A stretch of 24,798 nucleotides of DNA from CAYUCY01 sp964443525 (lineage in GTDB: Bacteria > Pseudomonadota > Alphaproteobacteria > Caedimonadales > Caedimonadaceae), in NCBI GenBank assembly GCA_964443525.1, contig CAYUCY010000017.1, positions 1-24,798 on the forward strand. The letters are read 5' to 3'. Position numbers and translations under genes: made by a program. The first letter of the stretch is position 1; each line of letters begins with the position of its first letter. The notes beneath the pieces were generated by a model. The model had not been told where the DNA came from, ran no database searches, and saw only the letters and a list, made by a program, of their open reading frames with translations. Shown here piece after piece: positions 1-8,282 of the stretch.

Positions 1-463
1 CTGCTGTCTTCACATGGAAATATCCTTCCTTTAGATCGATCGTCGCCCCCATTTTTTCAAGGGCCATTAAATGAAGATCGATAGGTCTGGTTCCAATGGC
101 GCAACCTCCCGGTAGAGAAACGACAGCTTGGCTGAGTCGGGTGACGAGGGGACCAAGCACGAGAATGGATGCTCGCATTTTTCGAACCAGGTCGTAAGAT
201 GCTTCATAACTAGAAAGATCTTTTGCGTGGAAGGTCGCCTGATGGATTCCCGTCTCGTCATGTCTGTAAACAACATCAACACCTAGATGCGATAGAACTT
301 TACCAAGCGTGAAAACATCTGCAAGTTCGGGCAGGTTTTCAAGAGTAAGAGGATCGTCCGTCAAAAGGGATGCCGCCATGAGAGGAAGAGCCGCGTTCTT
401 GGCGCCCGAAATTGCAATTTTGCCATGAAGGGGCTTTCCCCCGACGATAATGATTTTATCCAT
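1..463 (-). CDS. murA: UDP-N-acetylglucosamine 1-carboxyvinyltransferase (MurA), N-terminal part
   Basis: First committed step of peptidoglycan synthesis: transfer of enolpyruvate from PEP to UDP-GlcNAc in the cytoplasm. Only the first 154 codons are present; the gene runs off the left edge. The ATG is at 463. The start reads MDKIIIVGGKPLHGKI, followed by GAKNAALP with the conserved Lys22 and Asn23 that contact substrate. The catalytic cysteine loop GGCAIGTRPIDLH lies at about residues 119-131 (Cys121, equivalent to Cys115 of E. coli, the fosfomycin target), so a fosfomycin-sensitive type is expected. Its start lies 7 bases after the dcd stop, so the two are probably co-transcribed. Identity is very secure; the C-terminal two thirds cannot be judged. 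Confidence 0.96.
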   Translation of the reverse strand, partial: MDKIIIVGGKPLHGKIAISGAKNAALPLMAASLLTDDPLTLENLPELADVFTLGKVLSHLGVDVVYRHDETGIHQATFHAKDLSSYEASYDLVRKMRASILVLGPLVTRLSQAVVSLPGGCAIGTRPIDLHLMALEKMGATIDLKEGYFHVKTA

Positions 464-470
464 AAGTTAT

Positions 471-1040
471 TTATCCTGTTGTTTTAAGAATTTGAGGAAG
501 TGTGACGCCCTGCTGTCCCATGTATTTGCCTCCTCTGTCTTTATATGAAGTTTGACAAAGAGTATCAGCTTTCAAGAATAAAAACTGACAGGCACCTTCA
601 TTCGCATAAATTTTAGCAGGGAGGGGGGTTGTATTTGAAAACTCAAGCGTCACATGGCCTTCCCATTCAGGTTCGAGAGGAGTGACGTTGACGATGATGC
701 CACATCGGGCATAGGTAGATTTCCCTAGGCAGATCACCAATACATCCCGGGGAATTCGAAAATATTCAACAGTCCTTGCAAGAGCAAAGCTGTTGGGTGG
801 GATGATACACACATCTGTTTTTCTATCCACAAAGCCCTTGTGATCAAAAGCTTTCGGGTCCACCGTGGCACTATCGACATTCGTGAAAATCTTAAACTCG
901 TCGGCCACGCGTGCATCATAACCGTATGAAGAGACGCCATAAGAGAGAATACCCTTTCCTTCCTGACGATCTACAAATGGCTCGATCATTTTGTTCTCTA
1001 AGGATTGTTCGCGAATCCAATGGTCAGGTAAGATGGGCAT
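471..1040 (-). CDS. dcd: dCTP deaminase
   Basis: Deaminates dCTP to dUTP, feeding dUMP and dTMP synthesis. The 189-residue length fits the family (about 185-195). Motifs seen: SSYGYDARV near residues 38-45, GKSTYARCG at 106-114 (the S-x-x-A-R nucleotide-binding motif), a short VTPLEPEWEGHV segment, and TLEFSNTTPLP with the probable catalytic glutamate at about 133. The C-terminal KYMGQQGVTLP is the usual lid that closes over the triphosphate. The ATG at 1040 has AGGAA about 8 bases upstream. It is the first gene of a dcd-murA pair. The glutamate and the separate downstream murA argue for a plain deaminase rather than a dUTPase. Confidence 0.96.
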   Translation of the reverse strand: MPILPDHWIREQSLENKMIEPFVDRQEGKGILSYGVSSYGYDARVADEFKIFTNVDSATVDPKAFDHKGFVDRKTDVCIIPPNSFALARTVEYFRIPRDVLVICLGKSTYARCGIIVNVTPLEPEWEGHVTLEFSNTTPLPAKIYANEGACQFLFLKADTLCQTSYKDRGGKYMGQQGVTLPQILKTTG

Positions 1041-1076
1041 TGAGATGTTCCTGGCATGCGGTTAAGTGACGGGTTC

Positions 1077-1105
1077 ACTATGTCCGATTTAGGAAAAAAT
1101 TTCAA
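1077..1105 (-). promoter_or_regulatory. Probable sigma-70 type promoter of dcd-murA
   Basis: On the minus strand a TTGAAA -35 (1100-1105) and a CATAGT -10 (1077-1082) are 17 bases apart, about 37 bases before the dcd ATG. The match is good at -35 and moderate at -10. No experimental support. Confidence 0.45.
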
Positions 1106-1208
1106 TTTCCAAGATTAACTTTTTTCAAGGGTGAGTTCTTTTTAGAAAATTGAGACGGAAACCCTCCTTGTGTCAGAGAATTTCTGTCTAAGCTTGGGTG
1201 TAGGATTA

Positions 1209-2072
1209 TTATCCTTTTGATATTACTGCAAAAAAGAGTTTTCCGTCAGCCAACTTACAGACGCCGGGCATCACATCATCAGAAACTGTCTCATTTATTT
1301 TTTCGAGAGTAGGAACGTTTTCTATCTTAATACTAAAACGGCCCAAAATTTTTGTTCGCAAATCAATGTTAATTTGAATATATTCTTCATTAGTAAGAAT
1401 GCCAGCTTCAGAAAGTTTACAATTATTCTCTTGCAGGTAATAGGAGTATAATTCGTCTGCTTTCCTCTTTTTGTCTTCTTCAGGCATATCGTAAATGTTC
1501 TCTCCCTTTAGCTGGGCCAATATGAGAAGCCAACTCTTATTGTTTTCATTGAACCTGTGCATTTCGTGCGTTGTCTGTCTAACAAAGCTCTCATCCGTAT
1601 TTTCGATGTAAAAGAAGCTAAAGTTCTTTATCATATCTGGATTGGAAAGCTGCGAAGGTGTACTAATAAAATCCTTATCTACGAGGACTGATTCATTCAT
1701 ATTGAAGAATTTTAGAGGACTTGAGTCTAGAACGATTTCGAAATCACTGTTATTCCGAGACATATAAGGGCTTGTAAATGTATGTTTTCCAACGATGCTT
1801 CCATTTCGTGTATAAACATCTCCCTTAAAGGAAATATTTTGAGAAAACTTTTCATAAGTTCCCGTGATAAATTGAAACGAATAGGGCGTCGTTGCATAGA
1901 AGTTGGGCCCGACGAAATATGAACTCCCACCAATCCAGGCTTTTTTATCAGTGCAAAAGCTCTTAACTTGTTGTGCATTAAATTTCTGAGGAAAAAAGCG
2001 TGCAGGCCCTCCTCTTCAAATAAAAACATAGGGGCAGTCTGATTTGGCAAATACGGTATGCAGGAAATGCAA
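1209..2072 (-). pseudogene. Unrecognised protein gene, apparently broken by an in-frame TGA
   Basis: I do not recognise the family. The longest ATG-initiated part is 1209-1763 (184 residues, start MSRNNSDFEIVL). The same frame stays open upstream to 2015 for another 84 codons with protein-like composition (WIGGSSYFVGPNFYATTPYS), and has no ATG, GTG or TTG before the ATG at 1763. It is then closed by TGA at 2016-2018. Beyond that stop the same frame reads LHFLHTVFAKSDCPYVFI from a TTG at 2072, which resembles the hydrophobic part and A-x-A-like cleavage site of a signal peptide. The simplest reading is a formerly exported protein of about 285 residues, now interrupted near its N-terminus. Alternatively a shorter protein starts at 1763, but no good ribosome site precedes that ATG. 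Base composition is A+T-richer than its neighbours, as in the other accessory genes here. Confidence 0.5.
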
Positions 2073-2273
2073 GGCAAAAAGATTAAGTCAAGAAACAGAT
2101 CTGTTTTGCAAAAAGAGAAGAAAAGACAAAGGATGAAATCCAGATTTTTCTAAAAATAGAAGGCCGAGATTATGGGCGCAGGGGCTTTTGCAACAAGCTT
2201 GTTAGTTTCTTATCTAAGGATGCCGAACAGTTGTTTTGCGATGGATCCTTTTTTAGGGAAGAATCGGTAGTCT

Positions 2274-2735
2274 TTATTCTAGGTGACCGCGGATCATCCA
2301 AGCGGTTTTCTCATGATCTCGCAGGCGACCAACTAGAAAATCGATTGTGCCTTCGTCTACTGTATTTTCCAACTCTTCGAGGATTGCCCGGATATTTCTG
2401 CACATGGTTTCGTGGTCGACAAGAAGGGCTTGAAGCATCGTCTTCTCGTTTAAAACCTCAAGTGTTTCGTCAAGAGTTGAAAGGCTAAGCATTTGTTCAA
2501 GACTTCCGGGTGCGGAAGAACCCAGCGTACGAATTCGTTCAGCCAGCTCATCAATGGCCGGCAGTAATTCTTCATAAAGGGTCCCGAAAAAAGAATGAAG
2601 CGTGCTGAAGTGAATACCTCGTATATTCCAGTGAAATCCTTGAGTTTTTGTGTAAAGGACATAGGTGTCGGCTAAAATGATGTTCAGTTTCTCAACGACA
2701 AGCTTAAGTTCTGTCTTGCCCAGTCCGATATTCAT
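2274..2735 (-). CDS. dps: Dps-family ferritin-like DNA-protection protein
   Basis: A 153-residue protein of the Dps family: a dodecameric mini-ferritin that oxidises Fe(II) with peroxide, stores iron and shields DNA in stress. The full Dps signature is visible: GFHWNIRG at residues 33-40, LHSFFGTLYEE at 46-56 and DELAERIRTLG at 62-72. The inter-subunit ferroxidase residues are His35, His47, Asp62 and Glu66. The N-terminal tail is short and not lysine-rich, so direct DNA binding is uncertain. The ATG at 2735 is preceded by a strong AAGGAAGGGG ribosome site. It is divergent from potG and monocistronic. Confidence 0.95.
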   Translation of the reverse strand: MNIGLGKTELKLVVEKLNIILADTYVLYTKTQGFHWNIRGIHFSTLHSFFGTLYEELLPAIDELAERIRTLGSSAPGSLEQMLSLSTLDETLEVLNEKTMLQALLVDHETMCRNIRAILEELENTVDEGTIDFLVGRLRDHEKTAWMIRGHLE

Positions 2736-2761
2736 GAGTACCCCTTCCTTTCTAAATTCTT

Positions 2762-2789
2762 ATGATACGTTTAATCAAAAAAAGGTCAA
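2762..2789 (-). promoter_or_regulatory. Probable promoter of dps
   Basis: On the minus strand TTGACC (2784-2789) and TATCAT (2762-2767) are separated by 16 bases, ending 26 bases before the dps ATG. Good match to the housekeeping consensus. No clear OxyR or Fur operator was recognised. Confidence 0.55.
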
Positions 2790-2823
2790 CAAATGATTAA
2801 AGGATTAAAACTTTGGAATCGTG

Positions 2824-2852
2824 TTGTTGAACCTTGATCCGCAGACTATAAT
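2824..2852 (+). promoter_or_regulatory. Possible promoter of the potGHI operon
   Basis: A perfect TATAAT (2847-2852) lies 50 bases before the potG ATG, with TTGTTG (2824-2829) 17 bases upstream as a weak -35. A better hexamer, TTGAAC (2827-2832), is only 14 bases away from the -10. The -10 is the main support. Confidence 0.45.
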
Positions 2853-2902
2853 TAGATACAACAAAGTTCCTGAAATTTGTTTTGTCGAAAAGGATACCTT
2901 TA

Positions 2903-4041
2903 ATGGCCATTGCAGATCGCCCGAAAAAAGAACTTGAGCTCTGGCAAGACCCCGAGGCGATTCCTTCAATCGAAATTGATCAGGTTTCAAAATCTTTCGA
3001 CGGTATTCCTGCCGTGGCAAATGTTTCTCTCTCGATTTATAAAGGAGAGTTTTTTTCTATTTTAGGGGCGTCGGGGTGTGGAAAGTCGACTCTGTTACGG
3101 ATGCTGGCGGGCCTTGAAATCCCGACTTCCGGAAAGATCTACATTGACGAGATTAACATGACGAGGGCCGAACCCTATAACAGACCCGTTAATATGATGT
3201 TTCAATCTTATGCCCTTTTCCCTCATATGACCGTTGAACAAAACGTCGCTTTTGGCCTGAAGCAGGAAGGAGTTTCAAAAGTGGACATTAAGACGCGTGT
3301 NNNNNNNNNNATCTCGTTCATATGAGCCGCTACGCAAAAAGAAAACCCCACCAGCTTTCCGGTGGCCAGCAACAGCGGGTTGCACTCGCACGTTCTCTCA
3401 TAAAAAAACCGAAAGTTCTTCTGCTCGATGAGCCGCTCGGAGCCTTGGACAAGCAACTGCGTGAGCAAACACAGTTTGAACTCGTCAATATTCAGGAAGG
3501 GCTCGGAATTACCTTCGTTATGGTTACTCACGACCAAGAGGAAGCCATGACCATGTCCACCCGAATGGCCATCATGGAAGAGGGAAGAATTCGTCAGGTC
3601 GGAACGCCTACGGAAGTCTATGAATATCCCAACTCTCGATTTGTTGCCGATTTTATTGGCGAGATGAACATCTTTGAGGGTTTTGTGACGGAAGATGAAG
3701 CCGATCATGTCCTTGTTTCCTCTGAAGAGGCGGGCTGTGATCTCTATGTCAGTCACTCTGCTTCGGCTCCTGTGGGGGCTCAAGTTGCTGTTGCCATTCG
3801 TCCGGAGAAAGTGATGATTACGACGGAACCCAGACGCGGAAATCGGAATACGACGAAAGGTATTGTTTCGGAAGTGGCTTATCTCGGCGACGTTTCCATT
3901 TATCACGTGCTTTTGGAATCAGGTAAAAAAGCCCTTGCAACCGTAACCAATCAATTCCGTCTCGCGGAAAGGCCTATTAATTGGGATGATGAAGTCTATC
4001 TCTACTGGCGCCCCGAAAGTGGCGTCGTTCTAACTGCTTAA
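2903..4041 (+). CDS. potG: Putrescine/spermidine ABC transporter ATP-binding protein (PotG-like), interrupted by an assembly gap
   Basis: ATPase of a polyamine importer. The gene is continuous biologically but carries ten N at 3301-3310, which split it into two apparent frames. Seen before the gap: Walker A GASGCGKST at about residues 55-63 and the Q-loop MMFQSYALFPHMTVEQN. Seen after the gap: the signature LSGGQQQRVALA, Walker B VLLLDEPLGALD, the H-loop VMVTHDQEEAM and a TOBE domain ending VYLYWRPESGVVLTA. The wording around the Q-loop and the C-terminus is closer to E. coli PotG (putrescine) than to PotA (spermidine), as recalled from memory. The start is taken at ATG 2903 with AAAGGA upstream; a TTG at 2882 in frame is less likely. 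First gene of potG-potH-potI. Confidence 0.93.
3301..3310. other. Assembly gap of ten N inside potG
   Basis: Ten unknown bases lie between the codons for TRV and DLVHM. The frame before and after differs, so ten is not the true length (it must be 3k+2). By comparison with PotG, four residues plus the two split codons are missing, giving about 14 bases. The apparent frameshift is an artefact. Confidence 0.9.
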
Positions 4042-4058
4042 ACGTAAGGTAAAAAGAG

Positions 4059-5006
4059 ATGAAGCGGTTTTTGAGCAAAAGTTATGAGCTCTTTCTCAAG
4101 GTTCCCGGTGTACAGTACATTTTAAGTCGATCTGCGGTCATTGCACTTCCCTACGGATGGCATATCCTTTTCTTTCTTATTCCTTTTGCGATCGTCATTA
4201 AGCTTAGTTTTTCAGAGAGCCTGATCGGAGTGCCACCTTATACCCCTATTTTCGAGTGGGTAGATGAGACAATTCTGCAATTTAAACTTAATCTTGTGAA
4301 TTATATCGCTCTTTTTGAGGATGATCTTTACATCGCAGCTTATCTGGAATCCTTAACTGTTGCGGGCGTTGCTACATTTTTTTGTTTGATTATAGGGTAT
4401 CCGTTAGCTTATGCCATTGCGCGAGCATCATCTACCTTGCGGATCGTTCTTTTAATGTTGGTGATTTTACCCTTTTGGACGTCCTTTCTCATTCGGGTTT
4501 ATGCCTGGATCGGCCTTCTGAATTATCACGGAATCATAAATAACCTATTGCTTGGGATCGGTCTTATTTCAGAGCCGTTACCCCTCATTAACAATTATTT
4601 TTCAGTTACGCTGGGCATTGTCTATTCCTACCTTCCTTTTATGATTCTGCCTCTTTATGCAGCTCTTGATAAAATCAATCCTCTGCTGATTGAGGCGGCC
4701 CATGATCTGGGATGCAGGCCTTTTAAAGCCTTTTTAACGGTCACGTTGCCTTTATCCATGAAAGGTGTGATTGCAGGATCTATGCTTGTCCTGATTCCGG
4801 CAATCGGCGAGTTCGTGATCCCCGAGCTTTTGGGGGGTGCTGATACGCTGATGATCGGAAAAGTCCTTTGGACTGAGTTCTTTAATAACAGAGACTGGCC
4901 GATGGCAGCTGCTCTTGCTGTTGCTTTGCTTATTTTTTTGGTGGTGCCGATCATCTTTTTCCAAAAACTGTTGTCGAAATATGAGGAAGGAGAGGACGAG
5001 ACATGA
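4059..5006 (+). CDS. potH: Polyamine ABC transporter permease (PotH/PotB family)
   Basis: Inner-membrane permease, 315 residues, with about six transmembrane helices. The first is in ALPYGWHILFFLIPFAIVI near residues 29-47 and the last near the C-terminus (ALAVALLIFLVVPIIFF). The cytoplasmic coupling loop with the EAA motif is seen as EAAHDLGCRPFKAFLTVTLP, followed by PAIGEFVIPELLGG, typical of the Pot family. The segment after helix 1 (GVPPYTPIFEW) resembles PotH of the putrescine system. Starts 17 bases after potG, and its TGA overlaps the potI ATG (ATGA), implying translational coupling. Works as a heterodimer with PotI on the PotG ATPase. Confidence 0.93.
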   Translation: MKRFLSKSYELFLKVPGVQYILSRSAVIALPYGWHILFFLIPFAIVIKLSFSESLIGVPPYTPIFEWVDETILQFKLNLVNYIALFEDDLYIAAYLESLTVAGVATFFCLIIGYPLAYAIARASSTLRIVLLMLVILPFWTSFLIRVYAWIGLLNYHGIINNLLLGIGLISEPLPLINNYFSVTLGIVYSYLPFMILPLYAALDKINPLLIEAAHDLGCRPFKAFLTVTLPLSMKGVIAGSMLVLIPAIGEFVIPELLGGADTLMIGKVLWTEFFNNRDWPMAAALAVALLIFLVVPIIFFQKLLSKYEEGEDET

Positions 5007-5821
5007 TTCCTCTCAGAAGACGTCCCCTTTTATTGACTTCTATTATTATGGGATATGCCTTTCTTTACGCGCCCATTTTTACCCTGATTCTTTTTTCTTT
5101 TAACGAATCTCAGACGGTCACGACTTGGACCTCCTTTTCAACAAGATGGTACACCGAGCTTTTTCAGGATGACCGAATCTTGAATGCCGCTTGGCTTAGC
5201 ATCAAAATTGCCTTCATGACGGCAAATATCGCAACCTTAATCGGAACCGTGGGAGCCCTTGTTATCGTCAGATTTAAAAGCTTTCGGGGAAGGGGTTTCT
5301 TCAACGGAATTGTGACTGCGCCCCTTGTCATGCCCGAGGTCATGACAGGATTGGCGCTGCTCTTGATGTTTATTTTTCTCCAACAGCTTTTCGGATGGCC
5401 AGCCCAACGGGGTATGTCAACGATTACGATCGGCCATGTGACGATTTCAATTGCCTACGTTCTGGTGATTATTCGGACAAGGCTTGCTGAATTTGATGAA
5501 CAGCTGGAAGAAGCCGCGCTCGACCTCGGAGCCCGACCTTTGGGTGTATTCTTTAAAATCACTCTTCCCATCATTTTTCCTTCGATTGCGGCCGGATGGC
5601 TTCTTGCCTTTACTCTTTCCCTTGATGATGTTGTGATTGCAAGCTTTTTATCAGGACCAGGGTCTTCAACCCTTCCAATGGTCGTCTTCTCAAGTGTGCG
5701 TTTCGGCATCAGTCCTAAAATAAATGCACTCGCAACAATTATTGTTGGGCTCGTTTCAATTGGTGTTATAATTGGAGGTTGGGTCACTTATAAAAGAGCA
5801 AAACAACAAAGAAAAATATAA
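5003..5821 (+). CDS. potI: Polyamine ABC transporter permease (PotI/PotC family)
   Basis: Second permease subunit, 272 residues, with about six transmembrane helices beginning LLLTSIIMGYAFLYAPIFTL. The EAA loop reads EEAALDLGARPLGVFFKITL, followed by LAFTLSLDDVVIASFLSGPG, a stretch highly typical of PotC/PotI. It overlaps potH by four bases (ATGA). No gene for the periplasmic substrate-binding protein (potF/potD) follows; mipZ is next, 24 bases later. Putrescine versus spermidine specificity cannot be set from the permease alone. Confidence 0.93.
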   Translation: MIPLRRRPLLLTSIIMGYAFLYAPIFTLILFSFNESQTVTTWTSFSTRWYTELFQDDRILNAAWLSIKIAFMTANIATLIGTVGALVIVRFKSFRGRGFFNGIVTAPLVMPEVMTGLALLLMFIFLQQLFGWPAQRGMSTITIGHVTISIAYVLVIIRTRLAEFDEQLEEAALDLGARPLGVFFKITLPIIFPSIAAGWLLAFTLSLDDVVIASFLSGPGSSTLPMVVFSSVRFGISPKINALATIIVGLVSIGVIIGGWVTYKRAKQQRKI

Positions 5822-5845
5822 TTTATTATTTAGGAGTCATCCAAA

Positions 5846-6673
5846 ATGTCAGCACTTAAGAAACCTCACATTATCGTTTTCGGCAACGAAAAGGGAGGAA
5901 CAGGAAAATCCACGATTGCCATGCACGTCATTTCTCACCTGCTCAGGATGGGGTTTAAAGTCGGATCGATGGATGTGGATGCGCGACAAGGGACGTTGAC
6001 GCGTTATATTGAGAACAGAAGAGCTTTTTTTGAAAGAACTCAGATTCCGCTCCCTATGCCGACCCACTATGCGATTCATAAAGCACCAGCAGATGAAAAG
6101 AATGCCGAGATAGAAGAGCATGACCGTTTTAAAACGGCTGTTGAAAATCTGATGCTTCAAGATTTTATCGTGATCGACACTCCCGGAAGCGACAGTAACC
6201 TTTCTCGCATTGCCCACTCTTTTGCAAATACTCTGATTACGCCTTTAAATGACAGTTTCATTGATCTTGATATGCTTGCTCGGATTAACCCGGAGACCAA
6301 GGAAATCGAACGCCCCAGTACATATGCCGAGATGGTGTGGGAGCAAAAAAAGCAAAGAGCATTGCGTCGGGAGGATACCTTTGATTGGATTGTCGTCAGA
6401 AACCGTCTCGCACACCTCTATATGAAAAACACGGAGGAAATGCTGAACTTTCTTGATAAGCTTGCAAAACGCATTGGATTCAGGCTTGCCAAAGGTTTCG
6501 GCGAGCGCGTGATTTTTCGTGAACTCTTCCTGAATGGACTTACACTGCTCGATTTGAAGGATGCGGGAGTAGATATGACGCTTTCCCATGTCTCAGCCCG
6601 TCAGGAACTCCGAGATCTTATCAGCCTCATCCGCCTTCCCGAAATTGAGGAAAAACTTAAGCTTGCGAGCTAG
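5846..6673 (+). CDS. mipZ: Division-plane positioning ATPase MipZ
   Basis: ParA/MinD-family ATPase that forms a gradient from the chromosome-origin poles and inhibits FtsZ polymerisation, so that division occurs at midcell. 275 residues. The deviant Walker A is KGGTGKST at residues 16-23. MDVDARQGTLTRYIENRRAF matches the MipZ-specific stretch seen in Caulobacter (family ID/ENRRA), and IDTPGSDSNLSRIAHSFANT is followed by TPLNDSFIDLDMLA. DWIVVRNRLA, GFRLAKGFGERVIFRELF and SARQELRDL are also MipZ hallmarks. AGGAGT lies 10 bases before the ATG. It follows potI by 24 bases and may be read from the pot promoter. Its normal partner ParB is not in the window. Confidence 0.97.
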   Translation: MSALKKPHIIVFGNEKGGTGKSTIAMHVISHLLRMGFKVGSMDVDARQGTLTRYIENRRAFFERTQIPLPMPTHYAIHKAPADEKNAEIEEHDRFKTAVENLMLQDFIVIDTPGSDSNLSRIAHSFANTLITPLNDSFIDLDMLARINPETKEIERPSTYAEMVWEQKKQRALRREDTFDWIVVRNRLAHLYMKNTEEMLNFLDKLAKRIGFRLAKGFGERVIFRELFLNGLTLLDLKDAGVDMTLSHVSARQELRDLISLIRLPEIEEKLKLAS

Positions 6674-6709
6674 AGTTTAAATTTTACCCAGCAGTTTTTT
6701 AAAGAATTC

Positions 6710-6733
6710 TATAAAGCCTTTGCTAGCTTTATA
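6710..6733. terminator. Possible terminator hairpin between convergent mipZ and glnA
   Basis: TATAAAGC (6710-6717) and GCTTTATA (6726-6733) form a perfect 8-bp stem with an 8-base loop, midway between the two convergent stop codons. On the plus strand it is followed by AACTTTT. The stem is A+T-rich and the T-run is short, so support is modest. Confidence 0.4.
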
Positions 6734-6742
6734 AACTTTTCC

Positions 6743-8206
6743 CTACATACTATAATAAAGCTTAAACTCGATCGGGTTAGGACCCTGATTAACCTCGTCG
6801 ATTTCTTTCATTTTGAGCTCAATATAGGCATCGATCTGGTCGTCATCGAAAACGCCGCCTTCTTTAAGGAAATCACGGTCCTGATTGAGCTCCATCAAGG
6901 CCTCCGAGAGACTGCGAGATAAAAGCTTGTCTGCTCCTAAAGAATGTTGCGTCGGATCATAAAGGTTTTTGTTTGTTGCCTCACCCGGATGGATCTTGTT
7001 CCGAATACCGTCAAGCCCGGCCATCAACATGGCAGAGAGACAGAGATAGGGGTTGGATGACGGATCCGGAAAGCGAACCTCGATGCGTTTTGCATTTAGA
7101 TCACCCGTATGCGGAATACGTACGGCCACAGATCTATTGCACGCAGAATAAGTGCGATAGACGGGTGCTTCATATCCCGGGACAAGGCGTTTGTAGCTAT
7201 TTGTCGTAGGATTCGTGAAAGCATTGATGGCCCGCGCATGCTTCAAGATACCGCCGATGTAATAAAGAGCCATTTCTGAGAGATCATTATATTGATCTCC
7301 TTTGAACAATGCCGTTTTATCTTTCCAGAGAGATTGGTGGACGTGCATACCCGAGCCGTTATCACCGTGGATCGGTTTAGGTAAAAAGGTGGCCGATTTC
7401 CCGTTCGCACGGGCAACGTTATGAACGACATACTTGAAAACCTGGAGATTGTCTGCTGTTGCCGTCAGCGTATCAAATTCAAAGCCCAGTTCATGCTGAG
7501 ATGGGGCTACTTCGTGGTGATGCTTTTCTCCTTTGACACCCATCTTGTTAAGAGTTAAAAGCATTTCTGCTCGAAGGTTATGGTGCACATCCATAGGGGC
7601 AACGGGCGCATATCCTGATCCATGGCTGAGGCCGTGCCCAAGACGATTTGCAAGAGGAATGTCTATTTCGAAAGGAGATCCGTTCGTCCCTGCCGTTTCC
7701 GAAGAGCTGAGATGATAGAAGGCATAGTTACTGCTCACGTCATACATAACTTCATCAAAGATGAAGAATTCGGGTTCGGGCCCGAAATAGGCATCCGTTG
7801 CTATATTTGAGGTCCGCAGATAATCTTCGGCTCTTTTTGCAATCGAGCGAGGATCCCTATTATATCCTTTGTATGTATGCGGATCCAAAACATCTCCGAT
7901 AACGACCAACGAGGAATAACGAGAGAACTGATCGGTCACATAGCGCGTCGGGTCGGGCATCAGGACCATGTCCGAGTCTTCAATCGAGCGCCAACCCGGA
8001 ATGGAAGATCCGTCAAACATGACCCCATGGAGAAAAAGCTTCTCATTAATCTGATCGGCCGAAAGAGTCATGTGATGCCAAATTCCTTTCGTATCAGTGA
8101 ATCTGAAGTCGACATATTGAAATGCCTCATCTTTGATCATCCTGAGGAGATGATCCGTTTGGGTTTCTTTTGAAAGGGGATTTAAAAGTGAACGCTGTGT
8201 CGCCAT
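6743..8206 (-). CDS. glnA: Glutamine synthetase type I
   Basis: ATP-dependent synthesis of glutamine from glutamate and ammonia, as a dodecamer in the cytoplasm. 487 residues. Seen: RFTDTKG (35-41), MFDGSSI (63-69), GPEPEFF (142-148), HHHEVAPSQHELGFEFDTL with metal/ammonium-site residues, PKPIHGDNGSGMHVHQS, NSYKRLVPGYEAPV, and RRIEVRFPDPSSNPYL-like text with K for the first R. NLYD carries the tyrosine (Tyr416) that is the adenylylation site in the GlnE-regulated type, though the residues after it differ from the E. coli sequence. The N-terminus is about 15 residues longer than in E. coli. The ATG at 8206 has AAAGGA about 12 bases upstream. No glnB lies next to it, unlike many alphaproteobacteria. 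Confidence 0.97.
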   Translation of the reverse strand: MATQRSLLNPLSKETQTDHLLRMIKDEAFQYVDFRFTDTKGIWHHMTLSADQINEKLFLHGVMFDGSSIPGWRSIEDSDMVLMPDPTRYVTDQFSRYSSLVVIGDVLDPHTYKGYNRDPRSIAKRAEDYLRTSNIATDAYFGPEPEFFIFDEVMYDVSSNYAFYHLSSSETAGTNGSPFEIDIPLANRLGHGLSHGSGYAPVAPMDVHHNLRAEMLLTLNKMGVKGEKHHHEVAPSQHELGFEFDTLTATADNLQVFKYVVHNVARANGKSATFLPKPIHGDNGSGMHVHQSLWKDKTALFKGDQYNDLSEMALYYIGGILKHARAINAFTNPTTNSYKRLVPGYEAPVYRTYSACNRSVAVRIPHTGDLNAKRIEVRFPDPSSNPYLCLSAMLMAGLDGIRNKIHPGEATNKNLYDPTQHSLGADKLLSRSLSEALMELNQDRDFLKEGGVFDDDQIDAYIELKMKEIDEVNQGPNPIEFKLYYSM

Positions 8207-8282
8207 GGCCTGTTTACATCCTTTTCAGATTAACTTGCTTATAATCTCTCATTCTTAAAAAGAATCAAGAGGTTATTTATTT

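Noticed and set aside
2016..2018. TGA read as tryptophan (altered genetic code) to restore the frame of the 1209-2072 gene
   Set aside because: TGA ends several intact genes here (tal, potH, rsh) and TGG is used normally for tryptophan, so the standard code holds.
1727..2077. Minus-strand frame of 116 codons overlapping the broken gene
   Set aside because: It overlaps the other frame, whose composition is more protein-like downstream. It has no ribosome site; its hydrophobic start may only reflect the T-rich strand.
2192..2203. Perfect 12-bp palindrome AACAAGCTTGTT downstream of dps
   Set aside because: No spacer, no T-run and no nearby promoter; a single short palindrome is expected by chance.
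3223..3906. Long antisense frame opposite potG
   Set aside because: It spans the N gap and lies opposite a clear ABC ATPase; a shadow of potG codon use.
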